Assembly: GCA_020630875.1 (NCBI GenBank)
Contig: JAHDIH010000007.1
Coordinates: forward strand, 62,001 to 126,000
Length of the DNA stretch: 64,000 nt
Source of the DNA: Deltaproteobacteria bacterium
GTDB lineage: Bacteria > Myxococcota_A > Polyangia > Haliangiales > Haliangiaceae
Direction: 5' to 3'
The notes under the pieces are model-generated. The model was not told the origin of the DNA. It saw only the letters and a program-made list of their open reading frames with translations, and did no database searches. Positions 33,904 to 42,607 of this stretch are shown piece by piece. Within the stretch, counting starts at the first letter, position 1, and each line of letters opens with the position of its first letter. Made by a program: the position numbers and the translations under genes.

Positions 33904-34899
33904 CTAGAATGCTTGGTCCAATGACACACTTCCTTCTACAGCAACTTGATAAGCTGATACTCTGCGTTCAAAGAAGTTGGTGAGTTCTTGCACATCTTGC
34001 AACTCCATGAAGGAGAATGGATTGACTGCGCCGTAAACCGCAGGGATTCCTAAACGCATGAGGCGCTGGTCAGCAATGAATTCTAGATATTGCTTCATCG
34101 CTGGTGCTGTCATTCCCGGCATACCATCTCCGAGCACATCGCTAGCAAAGGTACATTCGCACTCTATGGCTTCCGCCATCATTAGCTTCACCTGTCCTTT
34201 TAGGGCATCGTCAAAAAGCTCTGGCTCTTCTTCGCGAATGGTATCAATCACTTCGAAAGCAAAACGCATGTGCATCGACTCGTCGCGGAACACCCAATTG
34301 GTTCCAGAAGCCAAGCCGTCCAAAAGTCCTCTTGATCTTAGGAAGTATACGTAGGCAAAAGCGGCAAAGAAGAACAATCCTTCAATGCAGGCCGCGAAAC
34401 AAATCAGATTGAGCAAGAACTGCTTTCGGTCTTCTGATGTCTCAAGCGTATCGTTGTCGATTGAGTCCATCCACTTCATACAGAAGTCAGCTTTACGCTG
34501 AATAGAAGGAATGTTGTGAATGGCAGCAAACGCCGCTTCCCGCTCCTTTGGATCGGGGATGTAGGTATCCAGCAACGTCAGATAAAACTGAACGTGCAGT
34601 GCTTCTTCATAAAGTTGCCTGGACAAGTACAAACGCGCTTCTGGCGCATTGATATGCTTGTAAAGATTTAGCACGAGGTTGTTAGCCACAATCGAGTCAC
34701 CTGTTGCAAAAAATGCAACCAAACGTTTGATTAGGTGATGTTCACCATCGTTGAGTTTATGCTTCAGATGACTGAGGTCTGTAGAAAAGTCTACTTCTTC
34801 TACTGTCCACGTATTCTTTATGGCATCCCGATACATGTCGTAAAATGCAGGGTATTGCATTGGTCTTAGAGTTAGGTTTAATCCTGGATCAAGTAACAT
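33904..34899 (-). CDS. nrdB: Class Ia ribonucleotide reductase small subunit
   Basis: Houses the di-iron/tyrosyl radical used by NrdA to make deoxyribonucleotides. 331 residues. Ligands are visible as Asp68 (FFATGDSIV), Glu99-x-x-His102 (YEEALHVQFY) and the later Glu/His sets in CFAACIEGLFFF and RDESMHMRF. Tyr106 takes the radical position, so it is a tyrosyl-radical enzyme. The C-terminus (VSLDQAF) carries the acidic/aromatic tail that docks on NrdA. It follows nrdA by 14 bp. Confidence 0.95.
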   Translation of the reverse strand: MLLDPGLNLTLRPMQYPAFYDMYRDAIKNTWTVEEVDFSTDLSHLKHKLNDGEHHLIKRLVAFFATGDSIVANNLVLNLYKHINAPEARLYLSRQLYEEALHVQFYLTLLDTYIPDPKEREAAFAAIHNIPSIQRKADFCMKWMDSIDNDTLETSEDRKQFLLNLICFAACIEGLFFFAAFAYVYFLRSRGLLDGLASGTNWVFRDESMHMRFAFEVIDTIREEEPELFDDALKGQVKLMMAEAIECECTFASDVLGDGMPGMTAPAMKQYLEFIADQRLMRLGIPAVYGAVNPFSFMELQDVQELTNFFERRVSAYQVAVEGSVSLDQAF

Positions 34900-34913
34900 A
34901 GTCTTTTTTCTTT

Positions 34914-37235
34914 CTATTGGCAGGCTTCGCAGTATTGAGGGTTTTCAAGCGAACACGCCACCGCATCTGCTGCTGTCATTTTTGTCGTGGTTTGCGCAAT
35001 TCGGGTCGCTGGCCGCGAGCGCAAGTAATAAGTGGTTTTCAGACCGCTTTGCCACGCGTAATAATACATGGAAGATAGCTTTCCAATATTTGGGGATTCT
35101 TGGAAAAGATTTACGGACTGGCTTTGATCAATATACGCACCTCGCGCAGCAGCTACATCTAACAAGTTTTTCATTGGCAATTCCCAGGCCGTTCGGTAGA
35201 GGTGTTTTACTTCTGCAGGGATTTCATCAATGTGTTGAATGGACCCTTGCCCCTGTTTGATTTGCTCTCGGATCTCTTCGGTCCAAAGTCCACGAACTTT
35301 AAGCTCATCTACTAGATAACGATTCACCTGCAGAAATTCTCCCGAGAGGGTTTCTTTCTTAAACAGGTTAGAAACCAACGGCTCGATGCATTCGTAACAT
35401 CCCGCGATTGTCGCAATAGTAGCAGTCGGTGCAATCGCAATCATAAGTGAATTACGAAGGCCGTAAGTTTTGACTCTCTCTCGCAGACCGTTCCAATCGT
35501 GATCTCCTACGCACTCTACACCCCAGCGGTCCGGCTCTAGCTCGCCAGTTGCTGCACGAGTGTCTTTGAATGCAGGGTGAGCACCAAAACGCTGAGCCAA
35601 CTTACAAGACTCATCCATGGCAGAATAGTAGATGCAAGCAGCAATTTTCGTAGAAACTTCTTTAGCTTCTTCGCTGTCAAAAGCATGACCGAGCATCAGA
35701 AGAACATCCTGAAGTCCCATGTAACCAAGCCCCACGGGGCGCCACTTGCTGTTGGAGGACTTGGCTTTGTCAAGAGGGTAGAAATTTCGATCAATAACAG
35801 CATCTAATTGTTTCAGAGCAGTTCGAGCTGTCATCTCTAGCATTTTGAAATCGAAAGCACCATCTTTGACATGCTTGGACAAATTGATAGAACCAAGATT
35901 GCATACCGCAGTTTCATCAGAAGATGTGACTTCCAAGATTTCTGTACAGAGGTTCGAAAGGTGTATTACGTTTTCACTCTTGGCAGTCTGGTTGGACTTT
36001 CGATTCGAGGAATCCTTGAAACACATCCATCCGTTTCCGGTTTGCGCAAGGGTTCGCATCATTCGCGCGTAGAGGTCTCGCGCTTTAACCTGCTTTGAAA
36101 ATTTCCCCGCTTGTTCTGCTTTTCGATAGACAACTTCAAACTCATCACCGTAGGTTTCTGTTAGTTCCGGAACAAGCTTTGGATCAAAGAGAGACCACAT
36201 TCCATCTTCACCGACCCGCTTCATGAACAAATCAGGTACCCAATTCGCAATATTTAGGTTGTGAGTGCGGCGAGATTCATCACCTGTATTGTCACGGAGT
36301 TCTAGGAAAGATTCCACGTCGGCGTGCCATGTCTCAAGGTATACGCAGCAAGCGCCTTTTCGTCTACCACCTTGGTTTACAGCGGATACGGACGCATCAA
36401 GCGTATTGATAAACGGAATGGGGCCACGAGATAGACCATTAGTCCCGGCGATGAGCGAACCTTCGGCACGAATTTTTGAAAACGCTAGTCCAATACCACC
36501 GGAAAACTTAGACAGAAGAGCAATGTCACGGTACGTGTCGTATATTTTGCCTAAGTCATCTTCCGGAGAGTCCAAGAGGAAGCAGGAAGAAAGTTGCGGG
36601 TAGGTGGTGGCGGAGTTAAAAAGTGTCGGAGACGACGGCAAGTAACGCAAGGTAGAAAATAGGTTGTACCTCTCTATCGCTTCTTCAATAGTATCGGAAA
36701 TTCCTACAGCAACACGCATGAAGAAAAACTGAGGAGTCTCGATAAGTTCACGGGTTTTGGGATGTTTTAACAAGTAGCGGTCGACCAACGTCCTAATGCC
36801 TACGTATTGAAAGAGTCGATCTCGAGAGGGATCAAGAGCTTCGGTAATACGTTCTTGATGGATTCGAACGAATCCCATGGACTCGTCATCAATGAGCCCG
36901 ACGGAGTGTCCCAGCTGCATACTTGAAACGAATCCTCTTACACCGGTCGAAGCAACGTTGCGAACAATCACCCGAGAAACAAACCGAGCAGCTAGATAGC
37001 TGTACTCAGGCTCTTGAAAAGCGAAGGTCGACGCCGTGCTCGCAATCAAATCGTCGAGTTCATTTTCGCTAATATCATTTGGCATCGCAGTACAAACACT
37101 AGCGGCCAGGGTCATCGGATCAACTTTCAGTTCGCCGCGCATCCTACGAATCAACTCTTCTACTTCCACCTGTCCAATCGACATTGAGTTTTTGGTTAGT
37201 TGTTTCGTCAAATTTGCGTGTTGTAAATTGTTCAT
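34914..37235 (-). CDS. nrdA: Class Ia ribonucleotide reductase large subunit
   Basis: Catalytic alpha subunit. 773 residues with LPSSPTLFNSATTYPQLSSCFLL (first active-site Cys), NLGSINLS and LCTEI around the Cys/Asn/Glu centre, GLGYMGLQDVL, and the C-terminal shuttle pair YCEACQ. The N-terminus lacks the opening strands of a normal ATP-cone (no V.KRDG motif), beginning instead at a helix (VEELIRRMRG), so overall activity control by ATP/dATP may be altered. Expression probably depends on two NrdR-like boxes upstream. Confidence 0.95.
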   Translation of the reverse strand: MNNLQHANLTKQLTKNSMSIGQVEVEELIRRMRGELKVDPMTLAASVCTAMPNDISENELDDLIASTASTFAFQEPEYSYLAARFVSRVIVRNVASTGVRGFVSSMQLGHSVGLIDDESMGFVRIHQERITEALDPSRDRLFQYVGIRTLVDRYLLKHPKTRELIETPQFFFMRVAVGISDTIEEAIERYNLFSTLRYLPSSPTLFNSATTYPQLSSCFLLDSPEDDLGKIYDTYRDIALLSKFSGGIGLAFSKIRAEGSLIAGTNGLSRGPIPFINTLDASVSAVNQGGRRKGACCVYLETWHADVESFLELRDNTGDESRRTHNLNIANWVPDLFMKRVGEDGMWSLFDPKLVPELTETYGDEFEVVYRKAEQAGKFSKQVKARDLYARMMRTLAQTGNGWMCFKDSSNRKSNQTAKSENVIHLSNLCTEILEVTSSDETAVCNLGSINLSKHVKDGAFDFKMLEMTARTALKQLDAVIDRNFYPLDKAKSSNSKWRPVGLGYMGLQDVLLMLGHAFDSEEAKEVSTKIAACIYYSAMDESCKLAQRFGAHPAFKDTRAATGELEPDRWGVECVGDHDWNGLRERVKTYGLRNSLMIAIAPTATIATIAGCYECIEPLVSNLFKKETLSGEFLQVNRYLVDELKVRGLWTEEIREQIKQGQGSIQHIDEIPAEVKHLYRTAWELPMKNLLDVAAARGAYIDQSQSVNLFQESPNIGKLSSMYYYAWQSGLKTTYYLRSRPATRIAQTTTKMTAADAVACSLENPQYCEACQ

Positions 37236-37284
37236 TCGTCCCCCAAAGGTGTTGCGTTAGTGGTTGCGCGGAAATCACGCACTC

Positions 37285-37331
37285 CCCCAACATATCGTCC
37301 TTCTATGACAAGTAACCGCAACATGTAGGGC
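37285..37331 (-). promoter_or_regulatory. Two NrdR-like boxes upstream of nrdA
   Basis: Sites 37285-37300 (CCCCAACATATCGTCC) and 37316-37331 (CCGCAACATGTAGGGC) each match 11 of 16 positions of the NrdR consensus ACACWATATATWGTGT as I know it, and share CAACAT. They are 31 bp apart, three helical turns, the typical NrdR pair spacing. They lie 50-96 bp before nrdA. They may also influence the divergent mutase gene. Confidence 0.6.
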
Positions 37332-37392
37332 CTCTTGCAAGTATCGGCAATTGCTGCAGACACACATTGACGACAGTGTGAGTAGGGGTAGT

Positions 37393-39090
37393 ATGACCTG
37401 CGTGGGACACAAACCAAAACACCAAAGCGATATGCGACTTGCAGAAAACTGGAGTTCTCTAGATCCAGAGCCTAGACTGCGCCGCAAACTTTTAAGCGTT
37501 GCTCAAAGTGGAAGCGAAGACGAGCGCTCGGACTTGTTACGAAACAAGCTATCCTTTGGGACGGCGGGTTTACGAGGACTGGTGGGACCCGGTCCCAATA
37601 GAATGAACGAAGCCATTGTTCGCATTACCACGCAAGCGGTGGCACTACGATTAGGCGCACCAGAAGACCCCATTTCAATAGTGGTGGGGTACGACGGACG
37701 TAACGACTCAAAACGTTTTGCCAACCAAGCTGCGGCAACCTTAAAGGAACTTGGAGCTGTGGTTTATTTATCAACGGAGGTGATTCCCACCCCACTGGCA
37801 GCTTACGCCTTATCCGAGCTAAAGTGCGACGCAGGAATTGTTGTGACAGCGAGTCACAATCCCCCTGAGTATAACGGCTACAAACTCTTTTGGTCGCATG
37901 GCAGCCAAATTACATCGCCGCTCGACGAAGAAATTGCGGCACTGATGGACGGTATCGTCGATGGTAGTTTTACGCCACCTAAAGTTTCAGGGGGAACCAT
38001 CAAGTCGATTCCTAAATCCGTATTCGACAAATACTTCGGTCATATTAAAGAATACGAATTCTCGTCGCCATCTGAGCGCGCCAATCTATCGGTTGCCTAC
38101 TCTGCGATGCATGGCGTTGGCGGTCCAGCGATCGAAAGAGCTTTAAAAGATTCCGGAATTAAAGTCTTCCCAGTGGCCAGCCAACACAAGCCTGACGGAA
38201 ATTTTCCTACGGTTGCTTTTCCTAATCCGGAAGAGCCTGGTGCGACAGACTTGCTAAAACAGACAGCGACCAAAAACGCAGTAGATATTGCCATTGCCAA
38301 CGATCCAGATGCAGACAGATTAGCAGCACTTGCACCCACAACATCGGGAGAGTTCAAAGCACTCACTGGCGATGAAGTTGGCGTACTCTTGGCTACTCAC
38401 CTAATCGAGCAAGGCTGTCGGGGGATCTTTGCTTGCAGTATTGTTTCTTCAAGTCTGTTAAGAAAAATTGCACGTGCCAATCACCAAGTATTTCTTAGTA
38501 CCTTGACTGGGTTCAAGTGGATCTCTAAAGCAGCGCGAGATAAAGAAGCAAAAAGTTCCGAGCGGTTTATGTTCGGCTACGAAGAAGCCTTAGGATATTG
38601 CGTTGGCGGGGTCGTCCGAGATAAAGATGGAGTTGGTGCGGCAGTGACTTTCTGCGACCTGGTGGCCAAACTAAAATCTGACGGCCTCACCGTTTGGGAC
38701 AAGCTAGATGAGATAGCCAAAGTTCATGGTGTTTTTGCCACCAAGCAAGTCTCTATCAAATTTCCTGGCCTTTCAGGAGCCACGAAGATGGCCAACCTAA
38801 TGAACAAGCTCAGAAATGACCCCGTCCACTCGTTTGGAACGTTCAACGTCGACTCCAAACAAGATTTACTCAAGGACAAAGACTATCCGAAGAGCAACGT
38901 TCTAATCTTTCACCTCCCTAATGACGGACGAGTCATAGTAAGACCTTCCGGTACGGAACCTAAGGTGAAGTGCTACTATCAGGTAAAAGTAGATGTCCAT
39001 GACGGTAACGTGACCGAGGCGCGCAAAAAAGCCGGGCAACTACTTACCCGGCTTTGCAACGTACATCAAAAAGAAGTTACATCGACATAA
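37393..39090 (+). CDS. Phosphohexomutase (phosphoglucomutase/phosphomannomutase family)
   Basis: Interconverts sugar 1- and 6-phosphates. Phosphoserine loop VTASHNPPEYNGYK (Ser about 153), metal loop NDPDADRLA (about 304), sugar loop GYEEALGY and phosphate loop RPSGTEPKVK. The family start is near RLAENWSSLDPEP; ATG 37393 has AGGGG upstream and is used, with ATG 37432 as alternative. The last codons carry a hairpin that serves the convergent membrane-protein gene as terminator. Typical length for the PGM2-like group. Confidence 0.9.
   Translation: MTCVGHKPKHQSDMRLAENWSSLDPEPRLRRKLLSVAQSGSEDERSDLLRNKLSFGTAGLRGLVGPGPNRMNEAIVRITTQAVALRLGAPEDPISIVVGYDGRNDSKRFANQAAATLKELGAVVYLSTEVIPTPLAAYALSELKCDAGIVVTASHNPPEYNGYKLFWSHGSQITSPLDEEIAALMDGIVDGSFTPPKVSGGTIKSIPKSVFDKYFGHIKEYEFSSPSERANLSVAYSAMHGVGGPAIERALKDSGIKVFPVASQHKPDGNFPTVAFPNPEEPGATDLLKQTATKNAVDIAIANDPDADRLAALAPTTSGEFKALTGDEVGVLLATHLIEQGCRGIFACSIVSSSLLRKIARANHQVFLSTLTGFKWISKAARDKEAKSSERFMFGYEEALGYCVGGVVRDKDGVGAAVTFCDLVAKLKSDGLTVWDKLDEIAKVHGVFATKQVSIKFPGLSGATKMANLMNKLRNDPVHSFGTFNVDSKQDLLKDKDYPKSNVLIFHLPNDGRVIVRPSGTEPKVKCYYQVKVDVHDGNVTEARKKAGQLLTRLCNVHQKEVTST
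39025..39055 (-). terminator. Intrinsic terminator inside the 3' end of the mutase gene
   Basis: AAAGCCGGG and CCCGGCTTT pair around a 10-nt loop; on the minus strand the stem is followed by TTTTTT. It is placed 22 bp beyond the stop of the membrane-protein gene at 39077, yet encodes part of the mutase C-terminus (KAGQLLTRL). Confidence 0.85.
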
Positions 39091-39520
39091 GCCTGAGGGC
39101 ACACCAAACCGCGCAACCAATGAGCCCAAGTCCCATTGGAACATCGAACTTGACGAGTTTTTGCGAAAGCTCGAGCGCCTTCTCTTCCGGCGCGGCGTCT
39201 CCAGGAACCCACTTCGCAATTTGCGGCATTCCCAGCATGAATCCACTCAACACGAGTAGGATTAACACCAAGGTAAACGGAAGGATCGCCGAATTGAACA
39301 TATGAGACCCCATGACATCCAAAAGGTTAATGATACCGACAGCCAACGCTGCCACGCCAATCATGGCTTTGAATGGCAAAATCTTATTAACGATTCCCTT
39401 CGCATCCGGAACCTTTGCAAGGATCACAGTTGATGCAGAAATAACGCCTACCACGAGTGGTAAAATTACAAAATAAATCCATTCAGTCATGCTTGAAACG
39501 CTAACAGACGTCTCTGTCAT
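39077..39520 (-). CDS. Small integral membrane protein of unknown function
   Basis: 147 residues with four predicted membrane helices (YFVILPLVVGVISAS, AMIGVAALAVGIINLL, AILPFTLVLILLVLSGFM, GLGLIGCAVWCALRL) and a cytoplasmic-looking loop between the third and fourth (AKWVPGDAAPEEKALELSQKLVKFD). An internal ATG at 39490 is an alternative start. No family recognised. Monocistronic, with a terminator in the neighbouring mutase gene. Confidence 0.7.
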   Translation of the reverse strand: MTETSVSVSSMTEWIYFVILPLVVGVISASTVILAKVPDAKGIVNKILPFKAMIGVAALAVGIINLLDVMGSHMFNSAILPFTLVLILLVLSGFMLGMPQIAKWVPGDAAPEEKALELSQKLVKFDVPMGLGLIGCAVWCALRLMSM

Positions 39521-39599
39521 GGAAGATATCCAACTACTTTTGTCGCCTTATAGCGCGCAAACACGAACGTTTAGGCAAAAAATGAGATAAAGTCGGTCC

Positions 39600-39944
39600 G
39601 TGGCTACGATAAAAATAATCCCTTCAGGTAACACTTTTGAATGTACTGATGGCGGAACGATCTTTGAGTTCGGTCAGAAAAACAACGCAGATATCGAAAC
39701 CGCATGCGTAGGTAAGGGTACCTGTGGTCTTTGCAGAATAAAAATTGTCAGTGGCGAAGAGAATCTTTCGGAACAGTCTCCTAAGGAACTCCAACACTTA
39801 GGTAACGTTTACTTTATCAACAAAGTACGACTGGCCTGTCAAACAGTCGTCAACGGCGGAACAGTTGAAATTGAAGTAATCCACAAAAAGAAGCGAGCAA
39901 AACCAACCCGAGGTGGAACTCGCGGTCCGGGTCAAACGACCTAA
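39600..39944 (+). CDS. 2Fe-2S ferredoxin
   Basis: 114-residue plant-type ferredoxin: cluster cysteines in ACVGKGTCGLC and the distant LACQT, within the usual beta-grasp (ATIKIIPSGNTFECTDGGTIFE). The tail is basic (KKKRAKPTRGGTRG), unlike most members, and may bind nucleic acid or membrane. GTG start at 39600 with no strong ribosome site. Redox partner unknown. The last 4 bp overlap the convergent kinase gene. Confidence 0.9.
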   Translation: MATIKIIPSGNTFECTDGGTIFEFGQKNNADIETACVGKGTCGLCRIKIVSGEENLSEQSPKELQHLGNVYFINKVRLACQTVVNGGTVEIEVIHKKKRAKPTRGGTRGPGQTT

Positions 39945-41575
39945 CGCAGCGTCACCGTGCGACGATGATTTTTGTTGCGCTCAATCTTCTGCACAAACAC
40001 GGATTTCGCCATACTTGTGGGATTTCTTATGGTGAGCTTATGGCTTCCTACCGGCAGTCGCAAAGGAGAATTTGTTGGCGTTGGGGCGCGAGCAATCTTC
40101 TTTCCACCAAGAAATACTTCTCCCCATGAAGGTCGACCATCCGCGCTCATCACCAAGAAATGAGCCGTACCGAAGCGGACTTTTTCTTTTACCTTACTAA
40201 GCCTGCGGAAAACTTTGTCATCGGTTGTGGAGTTTGCAACGGCTACCTCTGCTTTCTGATAGCTCTCTTTTTCAAGACCAATCATCTTTTCCTTAGATTT
40301 TTCGACGAGAATCTTCAAAGGGGTAAGCCCAAGTACTTTTTGGTCAACCACTACCTTGGCGCCTTCCGGTTCAGAAGTTACTAGAACGGTTCGAAACTTA
40401 GATTCTAGCTCAACTACTGTAACACCATTTTTGGGAATTAGAGTGGCAGCCAGAAAGTTGGGGTGAGACAAGGTGACCGACTCGGGAGCGCCTACCCATA
40501 CGAAGGTATCACCACCAGTTCTTTGCATCTTACTGTCCGCGGGACTAACCTCAACATGATAAATCGCAGGAACGTTAAAGAGCTCTTTGCTTTGCATCGA
40601 TGCCAAAAGTCCGCCCATCACCCCCACCGCAAGGACAGCTGTGGGTATCCACGTTGGAATTTTTTTACGCTTGGCGGGTGCCAAACGCGTAAGCCCGTTA
40701 CTTTTTGTAGCGACAAAATTATTCTCCGACGACTGCGCCACAGTCATACGATTGTCTACCAAACTAAAGACTGCACTTCTCGTCGACTGTTCAAACAACT
40801 TAGCTACGCTAGAGCTCGTCAACAATATCTCATGTTGCAATCCGGCCTGCGATAGTTTGTGCACTAACTCTTTAGAGGTAATTCTTCGTTGACTTGGTTG
40901 TTCTTGGCAGCAAAGATTCCACAACGAACTCAACGAGTCAGACAATTTACTACCACTGACACGTCCAAATACTTCGCGTCCGATGACCCCAAAAGAATAG
41001 ATGTCGGACGCCAGAGTCTCTTCCCCTTTCCAAACTTCGGGAGCCGCATACCCTTTTTTACCACCAACGAGTTCTGACCCCACCCCACTTGAAACAGCGA
41101 TCCCAAAGTCTGCAATTTTTACCGCACCATTTTTGGATATGAGAATATTACCAGGAGAAAGATCTCGATGAATTACGCCCGTTGAATGCGCATAGGAGAG
41201 TCCTTGAGCTACACTAAGCATTATCTGAAGCGCTGCTGCTTCTGTGACACACCCATCACCATCAATAATTTCTCCCAAGTCGCCGCCGTCTACGTACTCC
41301 ATGGCCAAAAAGAGATTGTCCCCCCACAAACCAAAGTCATCTACAGATACGATATTGGGGTGTTTTAGCGAGGCGGTGGTTTGTGCTTCCGCAACGAACT
41401 GTTTTTGAAACATTGGGTCCAAAGAGATTTCTGGCGCAATTCGCTTGATCGCAACCCTTTTTGTGAATCCGTGCGCACCTACAATTTGAGCCGCGAATAC
41501 TTCAGCCATACCACCTACGGCCATCCGATGCTGGATGACGTATCGCTCAGCGACTATGTCTGTTTTTTCTCCCAT
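39941..41575 (-). CDS. Membrane Ser/Thr protein kinase with PEGA domain
   Basis: 544 residues. Kinase domain 10-270: Gly loop MAVGGMAEVF, Lys44 (VAIKRI), catalytic HRDLSPGNIL (about 134) and metal-binding DFG, followed by SDIYSFG. A single membrane helix (WIPTAVLAVGVMGGLLASM, about 303-323) separates it from an external part with a PEGA domain (LVTSEPEGAKVVVDQKVLGLTPLKI). This is the architecture of myxobacterial Hanks-type sensor kinases; the external signal and substrates are unknown. Confidence 0.93.
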   Translation of the reverse strand: MGEKTDIVAERYVIQHRMAVGGMAEVFAAQIVGAHGFTKRVAIKRIAPEISLDPMFQKQFVAEAQTTASLKHPNIVSVDDFGLWGDNLFLAMEYVDGGDLGEIIDGDGCVTEAAALQIMLSVAQGLSYAHSTGVIHRDLSPGNILISKNGAVKIADFGIAVSSGVGSELVGGKKGYAAPEVWKGEETLASDIYSFGVIGREVFGRVSGSKLSDSLSSLWNLCCQEQPSQRRITSKELVHKLSQAGLQHEILLTSSSVAKLFEQSTRSAVFSLVDNRMTVAQSSENNFVATKSNGLTRLAPAKRKKIPTWIPTAVLAVGVMGGLLASMQSKELFNVPAIYHVEVSPADSKMQRTGGDTFVWVGAPESVTLSHPNFLAATLIPKNGVTVVELESKFRTVLVTSEPEGAKVVVDQKVLGLTPLKILVEKSKEKMIGLEKESYQKAEVAVANSTTDDKVFRRLSKVKEKVRFGTAHFLVMSADGRPSWGEVFLGGKKIARAPTPTNSPLRLPVGSHKLTIRNPTSMAKSVFVQKIERNKNHRRTVTLR

Positions 41576-41605
41576 ATCGTTTCGTTTTAGCTATAGTAGC
41601 GTACT

Positions 41606-42607
41606 TTGCATTTCGCTCTACGTCACCTACTAACCGTAGCCATGCTCAGCCAGTCAGCTATTGCTGAAGTACGCGTGGGATTTGTAAACTTAGCGGGTAG
41701 CAGTGCGGATGCTGCCATTGCTCAAGTATTTCAGATTGCTACCAACGACCCTCAGATGGCACCACCTGATGCGGCTATTCATCAATCACTATCAAAGAAA
41801 CCCACACTAGCATTTTCAGCTATCGATCTTTCAGATGCAAAACGCCTGACTCTGAAGGGAGAACACCGACCTGCCCTTCTGGCTTTGGAGAAAGAGCGAA
41901 GAAAAACAGCGCATATTTCGCTTGAACAATACAGAGAAGTTGTTGCGGAGATCCATAAACTCATTGCCATCAATATGTTTTTTGAAACCTTTCACGAAGG
42001 CAAACCACCAACTCCGTCGGTGAAGAAACATTTTGAAATTAGAAACGAGCTACTTCCTCAAAGTCTACCATTGCCAGCAGACGAGTATTTCCCCGAGTTA
42101 GTAGACCTGTCGAAGTCTCAATGCAAAGACCGATGTGGCTACATCAGCAAAGAAATATTTAAAGGCATTTGGGCAAATCATCTCACCACAGAAGCTCCCC
42201 TACCGATGCCGCCAAAGTTACTTGCAGACCTCGCTATGCAAAGTCTGCTCAATGGGAAGTCAGATCTGACCAAGCGTGTGACGTTTGCAAAGCTTGCTAA
42301 AGAGTTGAAGATTGATTGGTTTATTGTCTTCAACTTGGTCAACGGCAAATTAATGGTCAGTTCTTATGATGCATCGATTGGAATCTTTTCTCCTTTGACC
42401 AAGTTCGATGCCTTTACTCCGGAGAAAGCTGTACGTCAGCTACTTTTTGATATTCATCCGTCTACGTCTCAATATCCTGACAGCGTTTTTTGGACTAAAC
42501 CTAAGAAGATTGCAGGATTGGTGGCAATATCTGCGGTGGCCACGGTTGTCGCCGTATGGCTGTCGACTCGAAGCAAAACACTGGAGGCCGCATGCTGCAG
42601 TTTTTAG
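41606..42607 (+). CDS. Exported protein with C-terminal membrane anchor, unknown function
   Basis: 333 residues from a TTG start that gives a good signal peptide (LRHLLTVAMLSQSAIA). The body is helical (LSDAKRLTLKGEHRPALLALEKERRK, AVRQLLFDIHP), and a hydrophobic segment IAGLVAISAVATVVAVWL near the end is followed by a basic stretch and CCSF. It begins 31 bp from the divergent kinase gene and overlaps the next gene by 16 bp, forming the head of a three-gene operon. No family recognised. Confidence 0.7.
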   Translation: MHFALRHLLTVAMLSQSAIAEVRVGFVNLAGSSADAAIAQVFQIATNDPQMAPPDAAIHQSLSKKPTLAFSAIDLSDAKRLTLKGEHRPALLALEKERRKTAHISLEQYREVVAEIHKLIAINMFFETFHEGKPPTPSVKKHFEIRNELLPQSLPLPADEYFPELVDLSKSQCKDRCGYISKEIFKGIWANHLTTEAPLPMPPKLLADLAMQSLLNGKSDLTKRVTFAKLAKELKIDWFIVFNLVNGKLMVSSYDASIGIFSPLTKFDAFTPEKAVRQLLFDIHPSTSQYPDSVFWTKPKKIAGLVAISAVATVVAVWLSTRSKTLEAACCSF

